From the NCBI RefSeq assembly GCF_031181385.1, contig NZ_JAPSKV010000007.1, positions 62,001 to 126,000 of the forward strand: 64,000 nt of DNA. The letters are read 5' to 3'. Positions within the stretch are counted from its first letter, which is position 1. Every line of letters begins with the position of its first letter. Under the pieces are notes generated by a model that saw nothing but the letters and a program-made list of their open reading frames with translations, had not been told where the DNA came from and made no database searches. This document shows positions 33,434-42,673 of the stretch, one piece after another. The DNA is from Fredinandcohnia onubensis (GTDB lineage: Bacteria; Bacillota; Bacilli; Bacillales; Bacillaceae_L). A program made the translations under genes and the position numbers.

Positions 33434-34507
33434 CTATTGAATTGGCATGAAGGCTACTTTCCAAACGCCGTTTTCGTCTTTTACCATTTGGAAGCCCATG
33501 TCTCCATTTTGATTACGAAAGGAAATATATCCTTGATACTCGTTCGTTTGATGAAACGTTCCTGAACCTAAACCATAAAATGGTTTCTTGTAGCTTTCGG
33601 GATCCCTTGTTTCCTCTTCCCAGTACTTCTTATCTTCCTCTTTTGACCACATCACCAACTCTTCTCTTGTTGTGTACAGGGAATATGAAGTTTCCTGATC
33701 ACCATCCGCATTCGCTTGGAGATATAATTTCGCAATACTGATTGGTTCTAGCGTTCTTATTGCCTCAGGGTCATGGTCAAGCTTGAATTCCTCATAAGCC
33801 ACTCTTTCTTCCTCGTTAAGTTCGAGATCATTTTTGACCTCTGGTACATACTCATCAAGAGGAGCATAAATTTCCACTGTTGCTTCGTCCCAGTAATTTA
33901 TATGAATATGATGGAGTTTTTCTACATTATTTTGTTTGTATGAAAAGACAATTTCTATACTAGGTTCTGCCTGACTTTCGTTAATCGAGCTAACAGCTAT
34001 GGAATTCACATCAATCCCCTTGTAAAAATCAAGTAAGACATCAACTTCCTTTTCCGAATTCGCCACAAAGAATACATTTTTCTTAAGGAATTCCTTATCT
34101 TCAACATGAAGTGCCTCAAAAAATTGGACAACGAGCTTACTAGCTTTATCTATTGTGGTTACCTTTAAGACTGATTCATACATTTGTTGATATGCAGGAT
34201 TCCCAGTTAACAATGCATCAAAATCCGGATTCACTACATTGGTAGTTTCCTTGGTTTCGGTTTCGGTTTCGACTGGCTGCTGCCCTTGTTCTTGATTACT
34301 TGTCACATAGGACATAGATATGATAGAGAACAGCATAACTGCCGCTGTTAGAGGGATCCACATTTTTAGCCCTGAAAAATTTCTTCTTTTTATTATCTGT
34401 TTTTCCTTTAGTGATTCTTTAAGCTCTTTTGCAAAAATGGGATTGGGTTCAAGGTCAGGACGTTTTTTTAAAGGCTGTAACCATTTCTCATCATTTCGAT
34501 TGTTCAT
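33434..34507 (-). CDS. Probable anti-sigma factor / membrane-anchored partner of the ECF sigma factor
   Basis: I chose ATG 34507 behind GAAGGGTGGGG; the product is 357 aa. A cytoplasmic N-terminus (1-48, RPDLEPNPIFAKELKESL) precedes one membrane helix (about 49-67) and a large extracytoplasmic part of about 290 aa rich in acidic residues. It overlaps the sigma factor gene by 17 nt, the usual arrangement for a sigma factor and its regulator. I see no ZAS metal motif (HxxxCxxC), so it belongs to another class of anti-sigma protein, if it is one. Confidence 0.72.
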   Translation of the reverse strand: MNNRNDEKWLQPLKKRPDLEPNPIFAKELKESLKEKQIIKRRNFSGLKMWIPLTAAVMLFSIISMSYVTSNQEQGQQPVETETETKETTNVVNPDFDALLTGNPAYQQMYESVLKVTTIDKASKLVVQFFEALHVEDKEFLKKNVFFVANSEKEVDVLLDFYKGIDVNSIAVSSINESQAEPSIEIVFSYKQNNVEKLHHIHINYWDEATVEIYAPLDEYVPEVKNDLELNEEERVAYEEFKLDHDPEAIRTLEPISIAKLYLQANADGDQETSYSLYTTREELVMWSKEEDKKYWEEETRDPESYKKPFYGLGSGTFHQTNEYQGYISFRNQNGDMGFQMVKDENGVWKVAFMPIQ

Positions 34508-35015
34508 TGAGTCCCCACCCTTCCTCATCTACTCGAATATGCTTTTTCATTTGTTGAATACCTCTGTGGTAATCGACGCGCACTTTCCTTTCACTGCATC
34601 CCATGATTTCAGCGGTTTCTTTAACAGACATCTCTTTTAGTCCTCGTAAAATAATGATGGACCGATAGGTAGGCTTTAATTTTATGAGAGCTTCTTGTAG
34701 TTCTTCCCATTCCTTCTTTTGAATGGCCTTCTTTTCAGGTGTAGCTTCTTCCGATTCTTTTTCATAAATCCAGTCTGGTAAGAATTGAATAAACTTTTGT
34801 TTTCGTTTCAAGTCAATTGCGGTATGCTTTGTGATCGAGAAAATCCATGTTTTCAATCTTTCTGTTTTTTGTAGACTCCCTATGTTTTTCATAATTTTAA
34901 TAAAAGTTTCTTGTGTGATATCTTCTGCTTCTTGACGGTTATTCGTATAAAAGAGTGCAAAATGATAAACATCCCGGTAATACGTATCATAAATAGTTTC
35001 TATATCGAATGACAT
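34491..35015 (-). CDS. ECF-family RNA polymerase sigma factor
   Basis: The track start TTG 35024 and ATG 35015 are both possible; I list ATG. The 174-aa protein has sigma region 2 (YYRDVYHFALFYTNNRQEAEDITQETFIKI, with the -10 binding helix TERLKTWIFSITKH) and region 4 (LKPTYRSIIILRGLKEMS, then CSERKVRVDYHRGIQQMKKH). ECF factors direct responses to envelope or other stress. Its upstream TGAAAC-N16-CGAC suggests autoregulation. The overlapping downstream gene encodes the probable anti-sigma protein. Confidence 0.9.
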   Translation of the reverse strand: MSFDIETIYDTYYRDVYHFALFYTNNRQEAEDITQETFIKIMKNIGSLQKTERLKTWIFSITKHTAIDLKRKQKFIQFLPDWIYEKESEEATPEKKAIQKKEWEELQEALIKLKPTYRSIIILRGLKEMSVKETAEIMGCSERKVRVDYHRGIQQMKKHIRVDEEGWGLNEQSK

Positions 35016-35048
35016 ATTCTCCAATGCCTCGCCCCCAATCAGTAATAA

Positions 35049-35074
35049 GTCGTTTCAACTCCGAATTTGTTTCA
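35049..35074 (-). promoter_or_regulatory. ECF-type autoregulatory promoter
   Basis: On the minus strand TGAAAC (35074-35069), a 16-nt spacer and CGAC (35052-35049) match the ECF -35 AAC / -10 CGTC pattern with one change. It lies just before the sigma factor gene. A second TGAAAC (35057-35052) overlaps the -10. Confidence 0.6.
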
Positions 35075-35158
35075 ACTTTATTAAAAAAATTTATCCTCAA
35101 CTACAATTCGTTATTAGTATCACATCTCCTGCTTTTTGGAAACGATTCACTATCCCAA

Positions 35159-35204
35159 CAAAAAAAGCAGCAAAAGGAGGACATTATGTCTTCGTTTTGC
35201 TGCT
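35159..35204 (-). terminator. Rho-independent terminator of pflBA
   Basis: On the minus strand AGCAGCAAAA and TTTTGCTGCT pair over 10 bp, with further inner pairs, then TTTTTTTGTTGGG. It lies about 80 nt beyond pflA across a GC-rich remnant (35238-35280, CCTGTCCCCGTGACCCC) of the dispersed palindrome family. Confidence 0.78.
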
Positions 35205-35281
35205 TCTATGATAAGATGACTGTAAAAACATGGTAGGAAGCAGAGCCTGTCCCCGTGACCCCGGTCGGGCGACGGAACGAT

Positions 35282-36007
35282 TTATGCCCCTAGGATTCTT
35301 TCTGCGTTTTTGACGCGTTGTTCGGTTGGGGGTTCGACTCCTTTGAGTTTGTATTCCAGACCTAGGCTTTCCCATTTGTAGATACCAAGCTTGTGGTATG
35401 GGAGGACTTCAATTTTTTTCACATTTGTTAGGGTTTTTATAAACTCTGATAGCTTCGTAAGATCCTCATCATTGTCGCTAATTGTTGGAACAAGCACATG
35501 TCGAACCCAGACTGGCACATTTTTATCTGATAGATACTGAGTAAAGTCTAGTATATGTTCATTGCTTAAGCCTGTTAATTCCTTATGCTTCGTTGAGTCG
35601 ATTTCCTTAATGTCTAGTAAAATTAAGTCAGTTAGTGGCAGTAATTCCTCTAATTTTTCCATAAAATAAGGAGCACGTGTAAAGCATCCACCAGAACTAT
35701 CAATCGTGGTGTGAATCCCAAGCTTCTTGCATTCTGTAAACAACTCGATTAGAAAATCAAGTTGTAGCAAAGGCTCACCGCCACTTACAGTAACACCACC
35801 GCCCGACGCTTGAAAAAAGGGAAGATAGGTTTTGATATCATTGATGATCTCTGCAACACTCATTTCCTTCCCCATATTTAATTTCCAAGTATCTGGGTTA
35901 TGACAGAACTGGCAACGGAGCAAACACCCCTGAGTGAAAATAACATAACGTAGTCCTGGTCCGTCTACCGTCCCACAGGTTTCAATGGAATGAATGCGTC
36001 CGTTCAT
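35282..36007 (-). CDS. pflA: Pyruvate formate-lyase activating enzyme
   Basis: The 241-aa radical SAM enzyme has the CxxxCxxC cluster in CLLRCQFCHNPDTW (about 29-36), SGGEPLLQ (SAM binding) and the family length. It uses SAM and a 4Fe-4S cluster to install the glycyl radical on PflB. It follows pflB by 29 nt on the same strand and ends about 80 nt before a strong terminator. The start, ATG 36007, follows AGGAGG. Confidence 0.95.
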   Translation of the reverse strand: MNGRIHSIETCGTVDGPGLRYVIFTQGCLLRCQFCHNPDTWKLNMGKEMSVAEIINDIKTYLPFFQASGGGVTVSGGEPLLQLDFLIELFTECKKLGIHTTIDSSGGCFTRAPYFMEKLEELLPLTDLILLDIKEIDSTKHKELTGLSNEHILDFTQYLSDKNVPVWVRHVLVPTISDNDEDLTKLSEFIKTLTNVKKIEVLPYHKLGIYKWESLGLEYKLKGVEPPTEQRVKNAERILGA

Positions 36008-36036
36008 GCTTAACGTCCTCCTCTTTTCTTACATCC

Positions 36037-38268
36037 TTACATGGTTTCGTGGAATGTTCGGTTTATAACATCAATTTGTTGTTCTCTTGTTAATTTGATA
36101 AAGTTCACGGCATATCCTGATACACGTATGGTTAATTGTGGATATAACTCAGGATGTTCCATTGCATCCATTAATGTTTCTCTGTCAAAGACGTTCACAT
36201 TTAAATGGTGACCTTTTTTCATCACGTATCCATCAAGCAAACCTGCTAGGTTACTAATTCTCGCTTCTTCCTCTCTTCCTAAAGCCTTCGGTACGATTGA
36301 GAACGTATTTGAGATCCCATCTAAAGCATATTCATATGGAAGCTTCGCAACAGAGCTCAATGAAGCAAGTGTACCCTTTGTGTCACGGCCATGGAGTGGG
36401 TTTGCACCTGGTGCAAATGGTTCCCCAGCTTTACGGCCATCAGGGGTGTTGCCTGTCTTTTTCCCATACACGACATTAGATGTGATCGTTAAAATAGATT
36501 GCGTGTGAACAGAGTCGCGGTAAGATTTATGCTTTTTAATCTTATTCATAAAACGCTTCACAAGCTCAACTGCGATGTCATCGACACGATCATCATTGTT
36601 CCCGTATTTCGGAAAGTCTCCTTCAATCTCGTAATCTACAACAATTCCATTTTCATCACGAATCGTTTTCACCTTTGCATGTTTGATTGCACTTAGTGAA
36701 TCGGCGACAACAGATAACCCCGCGATTCCACAAGCCATTGTTCGTAAACTCTCACGGTCATGCAGTGCCATTTCTAATCGCTCATAGCTGTATTTATCAT
36801 GCATGTAGTGAATGATATTTAATGTGTTCACATAAAGTCCTGCAAGCCATTCGAGCATTAAATCATATTTTTCAAGAACTTCCTCATAATCCAGATACTC
36901 TGAAGTAATCGGTGAGTATGTCGGACCAACTTGGATCTTCAGCTTTTCATCAATACCACCATTGATTGCATAGATTAAAGCTTTCGCTAGGTTCGCTCTT
37001 GCTCCGAAGAATTGCATTTGCTTTCCAATTGTCATCGCCGATACACAGCACGCGATGCCATAGTCGTCCCCATACGTTTGACGCATAATGTCGTCATTTT
37101 CATATTGAATAGAGCTTGTTTTGATAGACATTTTTGCACAATATTTCTTATAGTTTTCAGGTAACTTCACTGACCAAAGTACAGTTAGGTTTGGTTCAGG
37201 TGCTGGTCCAAGATTATCTAGAGTATGCAAGAAACGGTATGAATTTTTTGTAACCAATGGACGTCCATCAAGCGCAACACCTGCAAGAGATTCGGTTACC
37301 CAAGTAGGATCACCACTGAATAACTCATTGTAATCCGGTGTTCTTGAAAACTTAACAAGTCGTAGTTTCATAACAAAATGGTCAACAATTTCCTGTGCTT
37401 CTTGCTCAGTTAAAAGGCCGTTTTCTAAATCCCTTTCAATATAGATATCTAGAAATGTGGACACACGTCCTAAACTCATCGCAGCCCCATTTTGTTCTTT
37501 TATCGCTGCTAAATATGCGAAATATAGCCATTGAAATGCTTCTCTCGCATTTGTAGCTGGTTCTGAAATATAATAGCCATAAGAGACGGCTAGCTCCTTT
37601 AATTCCTGTAATGCACGAATTTGTTCAGAAAGCTCTTCTCTGTCACGAATGATGTCATCAGTCATGGTTCCATTTCCGGTTTCAAGAAGGTCTTTCTTCT
37701 TGTCTTCGATGAGTCGGTCGACACCATAAAGGGCCACTCTGCGGTAATCTCCAATAATTCTTCCACGACCATATGCATCAGGTAGTCCTGTAATGATACC
37801 CGCTTTTCTCGCAAGTTTCATTTCTGGTGTATAAACATCGAATACACCTTGGTTATGTGTTTTACGATACTCAGTAAAAATCTTTACAATCTCTTGGTCG
37901 ATTTCAAACCCATAGGATTTTGCAGAATCAACCGCCATTCTAATTCCACCATATGGTTGTAGTGAACGCTTAAACGGTTTATCCGTTTGGAAACCAACCA
38001 CTTTCTCCTTTTCCTGATCTAAGTAACCGGGACCATGTGAAGTAATCGTAGATACAATTTTCGTATCCATATCAAGCACTCCACCATTTTCTCGCTCCTG
38101 CTTCGTTAACTCCATTACCTGCTTCCAAAGCGTATTTGTTGCTTCCGTCGGTCCCACTAAAAATTCATCGTCACCGCTATATGGTGTAAAGTTCTCTATT
38201 ATGAAGTCACGTACATCAATGTCCTTTTGCCATTTTCCTTCTTTAAAACCAGCCCATGCTTTCATCAT
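36037..38268 (-). CDS. pflB: Formate C-acetyltransferase (pyruvate formate-lyase)
   Basis: The start is ATG 38268 (GGAGG 6 nt upstream); 743 aa fits the family. The active-site Cys pair appears in [20 protein letters not shown], and the glycyl radical site in [18 protein letters not shown] near the C-terminus. PflB splits pyruvate with CoA into acetyl-CoA and formate under anaerobiosis. An Fnr-type palindrome sits in the class II activator position upstream, consistent with anaerobic induction. It heads the pflBA operon. Confidence 0.96.
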   Translation of the reverse strand: MMKAWAGFKEGKWQKDIDVRDFIIENFTPYSGDDEFLVGPTEATNTLWKQVMELTKQERENGGVLDMDTKIVSTITSHGPGYLDQEKEKVVGFQTDKPFKRSLQPYGGIRMAVDSAKSYGFEIDQEIVKIFTEYRKTHNQGVFDVYTPEMKLARKAGIITGLPDAYGRGRIIGDYRRVALYGVDRLIEDKKKDLLETGNGTMTDDIIRDREELSEQIRALQELKELAVSYGYYISEPATNAREAFQWLYFAYLAAIKEQNGAAMSLGRVSTFLDIYIERDLENGLLTEQEAQEIVDHFVMKLRLVKFSRTPDYNELFSGDPTWVTESLAGVALDGRPLVTKNSYRFLHTLDNLGPAPEPNLTVLWSVKLPENYKKYCAKMSIKTSSIQYENDDIMRQTYGDDYGIACCVSAMTIGKQMQFFGARANLAKALIYAINGGIDEKLKIQVGPTYSPITSEYLDYEEVLEKYDLMLEWLAGLYVNTLNIIHYMHDKYSYERLEMALHDRESLRTMACGIAGLSVVADSLSAIKHAKVKTIRDENGIVVDYEIEGDFPKYGNNDDRVDDIAVELVKRFMNKIKKHKSYRDSVHTQSILTITSNVVYGKKTGNTPDGRKAGEPFAPGANPLHGRDTKGTLASLSSVAKLPYEYALDGISNTFSIVPKALGREEEARISNLAGLLDGYVMKKGHHLNVNVFDRETLMDAMEHPELYPQLTIRVSGYAVNFIKLTREQQIDVINRTFHETM

Positions 38269-38355
38269 CAATGACCTCCATTAAAAGGTTGTTAAATATA
38301 TATTTGTGATTAAGACTTAGTTTGCTCAGCACTGAACAAACTTTCTTACAAGTCA

Positions 38356-38399
38356 ATCATACAACGGGATTCGTTTTGTGTCATGTGAAATATTTCACA
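38356..38399 (-). promoter_or_regulatory. Fnr-type site in class II position with pflB -10 box
   Basis: TGTGAAATATTTCACA (38384-38399) is a perfect Fnr-type TGTGA-N6-TCACA palindrome. On the minus strand TATGAT (38361-38356) begins 31 nt from its centre, placing the site at about -42, where Fnr activates. The same palindrome also fits Rex sites, so dual anaerobic control is possible. Confidence 0.78.
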
Positions 38400-38520
38400 A
38401 ATTAGTAGAGTTACCATTTTAGCCATATTTTCATCAAAATTTGGTCAAAATTATTTGGACGGAGCAAAACTAACCAGCTTAAACTCCTGAGATTGGGTGA
38501 CACTACTTTGCTGCTGGAAT

Positions 38521-39363
38521 ACCACCATCCTCCTAATATCTGGTTAGTGATGACACTCCAATCCTCCTGGAATACCACCATCCTCCTAATACCTGGATTG
38601 TAATGACACTCAAATGCCGCTGGAATACCACCATCCTCCTAATACCTGGATTGTGATGGTACTCCAATCCTGCTGGAGTACCACCATCCTCCTAATACCT
38701 GGATTGTAATGACACTCAAATGCCGCTGGAATACCACCATCCTCCTAATACCTGGATTGTGATGCTACTCCAATCCTGCTGGGGCACCACCATCCTCCTA
38801 ATATCTGGATTGTGATGGTACTCCAATCCTGCTGGAATACCACCATCCTCCTAATATCTGGTTAGTGATGGTACTCCAATTCGGCTGGAATACCACCATC
38901 CTCCTAATATCTGGTTAGTGATGGTACTCCAATTCGGCTGGAGTACCACCATCCTCCTAATATCTGGATTGTAATGACACTCAAATGCTGCTGGAATATC
39001 ACCATCCTCCTAATATCTGGATTGTAATGACACTCAAATGCCGCTGGAATACCACCATCCTCCTAATATCTGGTTAGTGATGACACTCCAATCCTCCTGG
39101 AATACCACCATCCTCCTAATATCTAGATTGTGATGCTACTCCAATTCGGCTGGAGTATCACCATCCTCCTAATATCTGGTTAGTAATGGTACTCCAATTC
39201 GGCTGGAATACCACCATCCTCCTAATATCTGGTTAGTGATGGTACTCCAATTCGGCTGGAGTATCACCATCCTCCTAATATCTGGATTGTGATGCTACTC
39301 CAATTCGGCTGGAGTACCACCATCCTCCTAATACCTGGATTGTAATGACACTCAAATGCCGCT
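38521..39363. repeat. Tandem hairpin array 3, sixteen units of exactly 53 bp
   Basis: ACCACCATCCTCCTAATA (or ATCACC at the start) recurs sixteen times with no insertion or deletion from 38521; the last unit is cut at 39363, and a degenerate half-unit precedes. Across each junction TGGTACTCCA and TGGAGTACCA form a 10-bp hairpin with a 7-nt loop (ATTCGGC, ATCCTGC or ATCCTCC). Some units carry ACACTCAAATGCCGC instead and lose pairing. The array fills most of the 1.2-kb gap between divergent pflB and a dehydrogenase gene. I see no ORF, no CRISPR-like unique spacers and no promoter inside. Confidence 0.95.
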
Positions 39364-39479
39364 CCCTAAGCTAAAAAGCTCATTGTTAGATTCCCTCACT
39401 GTCCCCATGTCTAGGCTGGTAATACTAGCTTGTCTGTATTATTATAAAATTAGTTAAATTCTGGTACTGGAGGTTCACC

Positions 39480-40436
39480 ATGGCAAAACTAGTAATTACG
39501 CAAAACATTGAAGAATTTCATTTAGATCAGATTAAAGAAATTGTTCCAGACTGGGAGATTGTTGCTGGGCGAGATTCGTCTGTTTGGATAGATCATTTAC
39601 AAGATGCCGAGGTTATTGTTGGCTGGAAAAAGGAAATTGCGGAGCATTCTATTTATGCCGACTCAAACCTTCGTTGGTTACAAAGCTGGAGCGCTGGAGT
39701 CAATAGTATGCCACTTGAGGAAATGGAGAAGAAAAATATTGTTCTGACAAGCGCAAATGGAGTTCACGCCTATCCGATTTCAGAAACTATTTTTGCCTTA
39801 ATGCTCGGGTTAACGAGAAAAATACATACATATGTCCGTAATCAACAGGTGAAAAAATGGCATCATGCTGATATGAATCTTGAAATTCATGAAAAGACGA
39901 TTGGGATTATTGGTGTCGGTCATATTGGGAAGGAAACGGCCAAAATTGCTAAGGCCTTTGGTATGAAGGTACTTGGAGTTCGCCACTCTGACCGAGATGA
40001 GGAATTTGTGGATGAGATGTATACAACGGCCCAGTTATCTGATGTTTTGCCTCGATGTGACTACGTCGTTATAACCTTGCCATTGACGGATGAAACGCAT
40101 CATTTATTTGGGGCTGACGAGTTTAAAAAGATGAAGTCATCTGCATTTTTCATTAATATCGGGCGCGGCGAGATTGTCGTTGAAGATGATATGATTGAAG
40201 CACTGCGTTCAGGTGAAATCGCTGGAGCTGGTTTGGATGTTTTTACGAAAGAACCACTTGAAGAAAATAGCCCGCTCTGGGAATTTGAAAATGTGATTGT
40301 GACACCGCATACATCTGGGTCAACAGAGCATTACACCAAGCGTGTCATAGAGGATATCTTTATCCCGAATCTAAAAAGCTACGCTCAAGGCGGAGTTCTA
40401 CCGAAGAATGTCGTGGACTATAAGAAGGGGTATTAG
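39480..40436 (+). CDS. D-2-hydroxyacid dehydrogenase (NAD-dependent)
   Basis: The 318-aa enzyme has the D-isomer-specific fold: substrate domain with LRWLQSWSAGVNSM, Rossmann motif IGIIGVGHIGKETAKIAKAFGMKVLGV, catalytic Arg in NIGRGEIV, Glu in LDVFTKEPLEE and His in VTPHTSGST. Such enzymes reduce 2-keto acids or oxidise D-2-hydroxyacids; the specific substrate cannot be read. GGAGG precedes ATG 39480. It is monocistronic, with a palindromic repeat right after the stop. Confidence 0.9.
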   Translation: MAKLVITQNIEEFHLDQIKEIVPDWEIVAGRDSSVWIDHLQDAEVIVGWKKEIAEHSIYADSNLRWLQSWSAGVNSMPLEEMEKKNIVLTSANGVHAYPISETIFALMLGLTRKIHTYVRNQQVKKWHHADMNLEIHEKTIGIIGVGHIGKETAKIAKAFGMKVLGVRHSDRDEEFVDEMYTTAQLSDVLPRCDYVVITLPLTDETHHLFGADEFKKMKSSAFFINIGRGEIVVEDDMIEALRSGEIAGAGLDVFTKEPLEENSPLWEFENVIVTPHTSGSTEHYTKRVIEDIFIPNLKSYAQGGVLPKNVVDYKKGY

Positions 40437-40485
40437 GGACAGGCACACTTCCCGGTAAAAAAAATGGTGGGACCTCTGTCCCACC
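40436..40485 (-). terminator. Terminator formed within a dispersed palindrome (copy E)
   Basis: GGTGGGAC (40466-40473) and GTCCCACC (40478-40485) form a perfect 8-bp stem; on the minus strand ATTTTTTTTACC follows, ending the three-gene peptidase operon. The plus strand begins GGGACAGGCACACTTCCC, showing kinship with the GGGACAGGTCC family. Confidence 0.75.
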
Positions 40486-40716
40486 TTAATCTTCATCTTT
40501 CACATCAATATCTTCTGGGATGGGTTCATTTAGCCATTCTACGTAGAGCTTTTTGTATTTTTCAAGCTGTTCGAGGGTAGCGTTGAATTGTTCTTTATTT
40601 AATAAGTATTGCTCCCCATCGAAAAGTGCACGTACCTTTTTTTCTTGGATTAGTTTTTTCACAAGCTCTTCTGGTATTGATAAATATTCTGCTGTTTCTT
40701 TAACTGTTAAATACAA
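40486..40716 (-). CDS. Excisionase-like helix-turn-helix protein, 76 aa
   Basis: The product begins YLTVKETAEYLSIPEELVKKLIQEKKV, the winged-helix pattern of excisionase/MerR-like DNA-binding domains, followed by an acidic helix-rich tail. TTG 40716 follows AGAAGGATG. It is the last of three genes (peptidase, 49-aa zinc ribbon, this gene) with 16 nt to its neighbour. No integrase or phage gene is near, so it is not an obvious excision factor. Confidence 0.75.
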   Translation of the reverse strand: MYLTVKETAEYLSIPEELVKKLIQEKKVRALFDGEQYLLNKEQFNATLEQLEKYKKLYVEWLNEPIPEDIDVKDED

Positions 40717-40732
40717 CGTACTTCATCCTTCT

Positions 40733-40882
40733 TTATCTTCGAATTTTATAAGCCCGACGTTCGGCGTATTCCGAGCATGGAATGCACACCTTTATTGTAT
40801 TCCCTTTATCATCGACATACTTTCGTAAAGGCTTAATTTTTCTTTTACAAATCGCACATTTCGCACTCAAAAAAGAGAACAT
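40733..40882 (-). CDS. Small zinc-ribbon protein, 49 aa
   Basis: The gene is too short for the ORF track. ATG 40882 follows AAAAGGAGGG, and TAA ends at 40733. Two CxxC knuckles, AKCAICKRKI and KVCIPCSEYA, separated by about 20 residues define a zinc ribbon; the C-terminus is basic (ERRAYKIRR), suggesting nucleic-acid binding. It lies between the M3-type peptidase and the excisionase-like gene on the same strand. Function unknown. Confidence 0.8.
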   Translation of the reverse strand: MFSFLSAKCAICKRKIKPLRKYVDDKGNTIKVCIPCSEYAERRAYKIRR

Positions 40883-40929
40883 TTTTACCCTCCTTTTGAA
40901 GAAAAAAATGAGAGATATGCTCTCTCATT

Positions 40930-42507
40930 TTATTTTACCGCGACAAACTGATCAACAAAATGCTGTGGATTTAGTCTTTCACCAGTGGCTCTTTCAATTT
41001 TTTCATTCCAATTATATAACGCACCTGGCTTAAAGAAATCATTCAACAAAAATTCGCCCACTTTTTCCGAGAAAAGATCCGTTGATATATTCGTCTCAAT
41101 ATGGCGCTGCAGCTGGGAAGTTGTTAACTCACCCAGTAAATAGTTTTGATAATACACCGGCACCAACGTAAAATGAATTTTCGCAGCCCAATGTGGATAA
41201 TCCTGATTTTCTGGCGGCGTTAACAATTGAACCTCACTGACAATCTTCCACCATAAACGATTCAAATCCTGATCCGGATTTTCATAAAGCTCACGTTCAA
41301 AAAACACAAATGTTATAATCCAACGGCCAGCAATCAGCATTTGGCGACGCAATGATTTTTCAATGAGTGGCTTCAACTCTTCAACTTGCGCTTGGTCTAA
41401 TCCTAAAAACTGCTGAAGCCATTCCGGATTTTTTCCGAAGCGACCATATAGCATCGCAATTGCTTCAGTTGTTAGCGTATGTGCTGGAGTGCGCAATAGG
41501 AACGGTAGATCACGGGGAATATATTTAAAATAAACCGCATGCCCGTATTCATGTAGCATCGTGTTTGACCAGTAATCAGAAGGCACATTGTTACTTAAGA
41601 CACGAACATCGCCATCACGATCAATATCGGTACAGAATGCATGCTGATTTTTCTTCTCTCTTGGATACAGATCACTTTTTTGCAGCATATCCTTAATATC
41701 CATACCCATTTTTGCAAAAGTCTGTGTTGATAATTCTTCAAGATTCTTCCCATCATAAAATGGATCCAAGTCTAATTCCTTTGATGGTGGCGCCTCTTGG
41801 AAAAAGGGATCTGCATAATGCCATGGACGCAGGTCCTCTACTTTGATACCAAACCGTTCAGCAAGCTCCTCATCCATTTCCTGCTTTAGTTCGCGGAATG
41901 GTTCATCCGAAAGCCGCTTAAGCTCTGTAAAAATAGAAAAAATCTCTTCACGGTCAAGTTCCTGTGATTCAAAACTCATTTGATGGAAATTTTCGAAACC
42001 TAGTGAACGGGCCGCTTCATTACGCTTTTTCACAAGTACCAGTAATTTTTCTTCTACTTCTTTTGCAATTTGCTTACTTGCATGCCATGCTTCTTCTCTT
42101 AGTTTAAGATCATTGCTTTTTATTAAAATTTGGCGCACATCATTTTCCGATACTTGCTTTCCGTTTAAAGTCGCGCGAAATGTATTAAATACACCTACTA
42201 ACTCTGTTGATAATTGAACCATTTCCTTTAGTTTATCTTCCTGGAGTTGGTTTTCAAGCATTTGTGAATAAAGTAGTTCTAGCTGGCGTTTTTGAACAGG
42301 GTCCTCTGTTTGTTCGAGGTATTTTTTCACCTGTTCAAAGCGCTCTTTATCTGAAAAATAAACACTGTATGCAGTATCCGCTTCTGCTGATTTTGCCTTC
42401 CACTCCTCGTCCCCAGTAGTAGCTGCCATCCATGAAGCTTCTGCACTAGTAATATGTAATTCGCGAATTGCTTTATTTTGTTCTTCTAAAAATTGCTCAA
42501 TTGACAT
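40930..42507 (-). CDS. M3/M2-like zinc metallopeptidase, 525 aa
   Basis: The protein is mostly helical, as in the M2/M3 peptidase clan. The zinc motif HEYGH is in NTMLHEYGHAVYFKYIP (about residue 325), with a downstream Glu in TTEAIAMLYGRFG as third ligand. No signal peptide is present, so it acts in the cytoplasm on peptides. GAGGAGGGG precedes ATG 42507. It heads a small operon with two tiny genes. Choice between M2- and M3-type naming is uncertain. Confidence 0.85.
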   Translation of the reverse strand: MSIEQFLEEQNKAIRELHITSAEASWMAATTGDEEWKAKSAEADTAYSVYFSDKERFEQVKKYLEQTEDPVQKRQLELLYSQMLENQLQEDKLKEMVQLSTELVGVFNTFRATLNGKQVSENDVRQILIKSNDLKLREEAWHASKQIAKEVEEKLLVLVKKRNEAARSLGFENFHQMSFESQELDREEIFSIFTELKRLSDEPFRELKQEMDEELAERFGIKVEDLRPWHYADPFFQEAPPSKELDLDPFYDGKNLEELSTQTFAKMGMDIKDMLQKSDLYPREKKNQHAFCTDIDRDGDVRVLSNNVPSDYWSNTMLHEYGHAVYFKYIPRDLPFLLRTPAHTLTTEAIAMLYGRFGKNPEWLQQFLGLDQAQVEELKPLIEKSLRRQMLIAGRWIITFVFFERELYENPDQDLNRLWWKIVSEVQLLTPPENQDYPHWAAKIHFTLVPVYYQNYLLGELTTSQLQRHIETNISTDLFSEKVGEFLLNDFFKPGALYNWNEKIERATGERLNPQHFVDQFVAVK

Positions 42508-42580
42508 TTATAAAACCCCTCCTCATGTCTATAATTCTAGAAAAATCGACAAAATCCTTTAAGCTCTCAATCCTTCAAAC

Positions 42581-42663
42581 CCGACCTGTCCCCTCGACCC
42601 CAAAATTTTCCGCATAAAAAAAAGACCCTTAGTTTGGGACAGTTGACCTGTCCCAAAAGGTCT
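42581..42663 (-). terminator. Terminator of yeeI built from a dispersed palindrome (copy F)
   Basis: TTTGGGACAG and CTGTCCCAAA pair perfectly over 10 bp around TTGAC, flanked by outer pairs AGACC/GGTCT. On the minus strand TTTTTTTTATGCGG follows. The neighbouring GACCTGTCCCCTCGACCCC is a further fragment of the GGGACAGGTCC family. Confidence 0.78.
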
Positions 42664-42673
42664 GGTTTGTTGG

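Noticed and set aside
38521-39363. Possible CRISPR array in the regular 53-bp repeats
   Set aside because: The spacers are also repeated and there is no alternation of a constant repeat with unique spacers. No cas genes are present in the window.
40486-40716. Remnant prophage marked by an excisionase-like gene
   Set aside because: No integrase, phage structural gene or attachment-site duplication was seen nearby; the gene sits in a peptidase operon.
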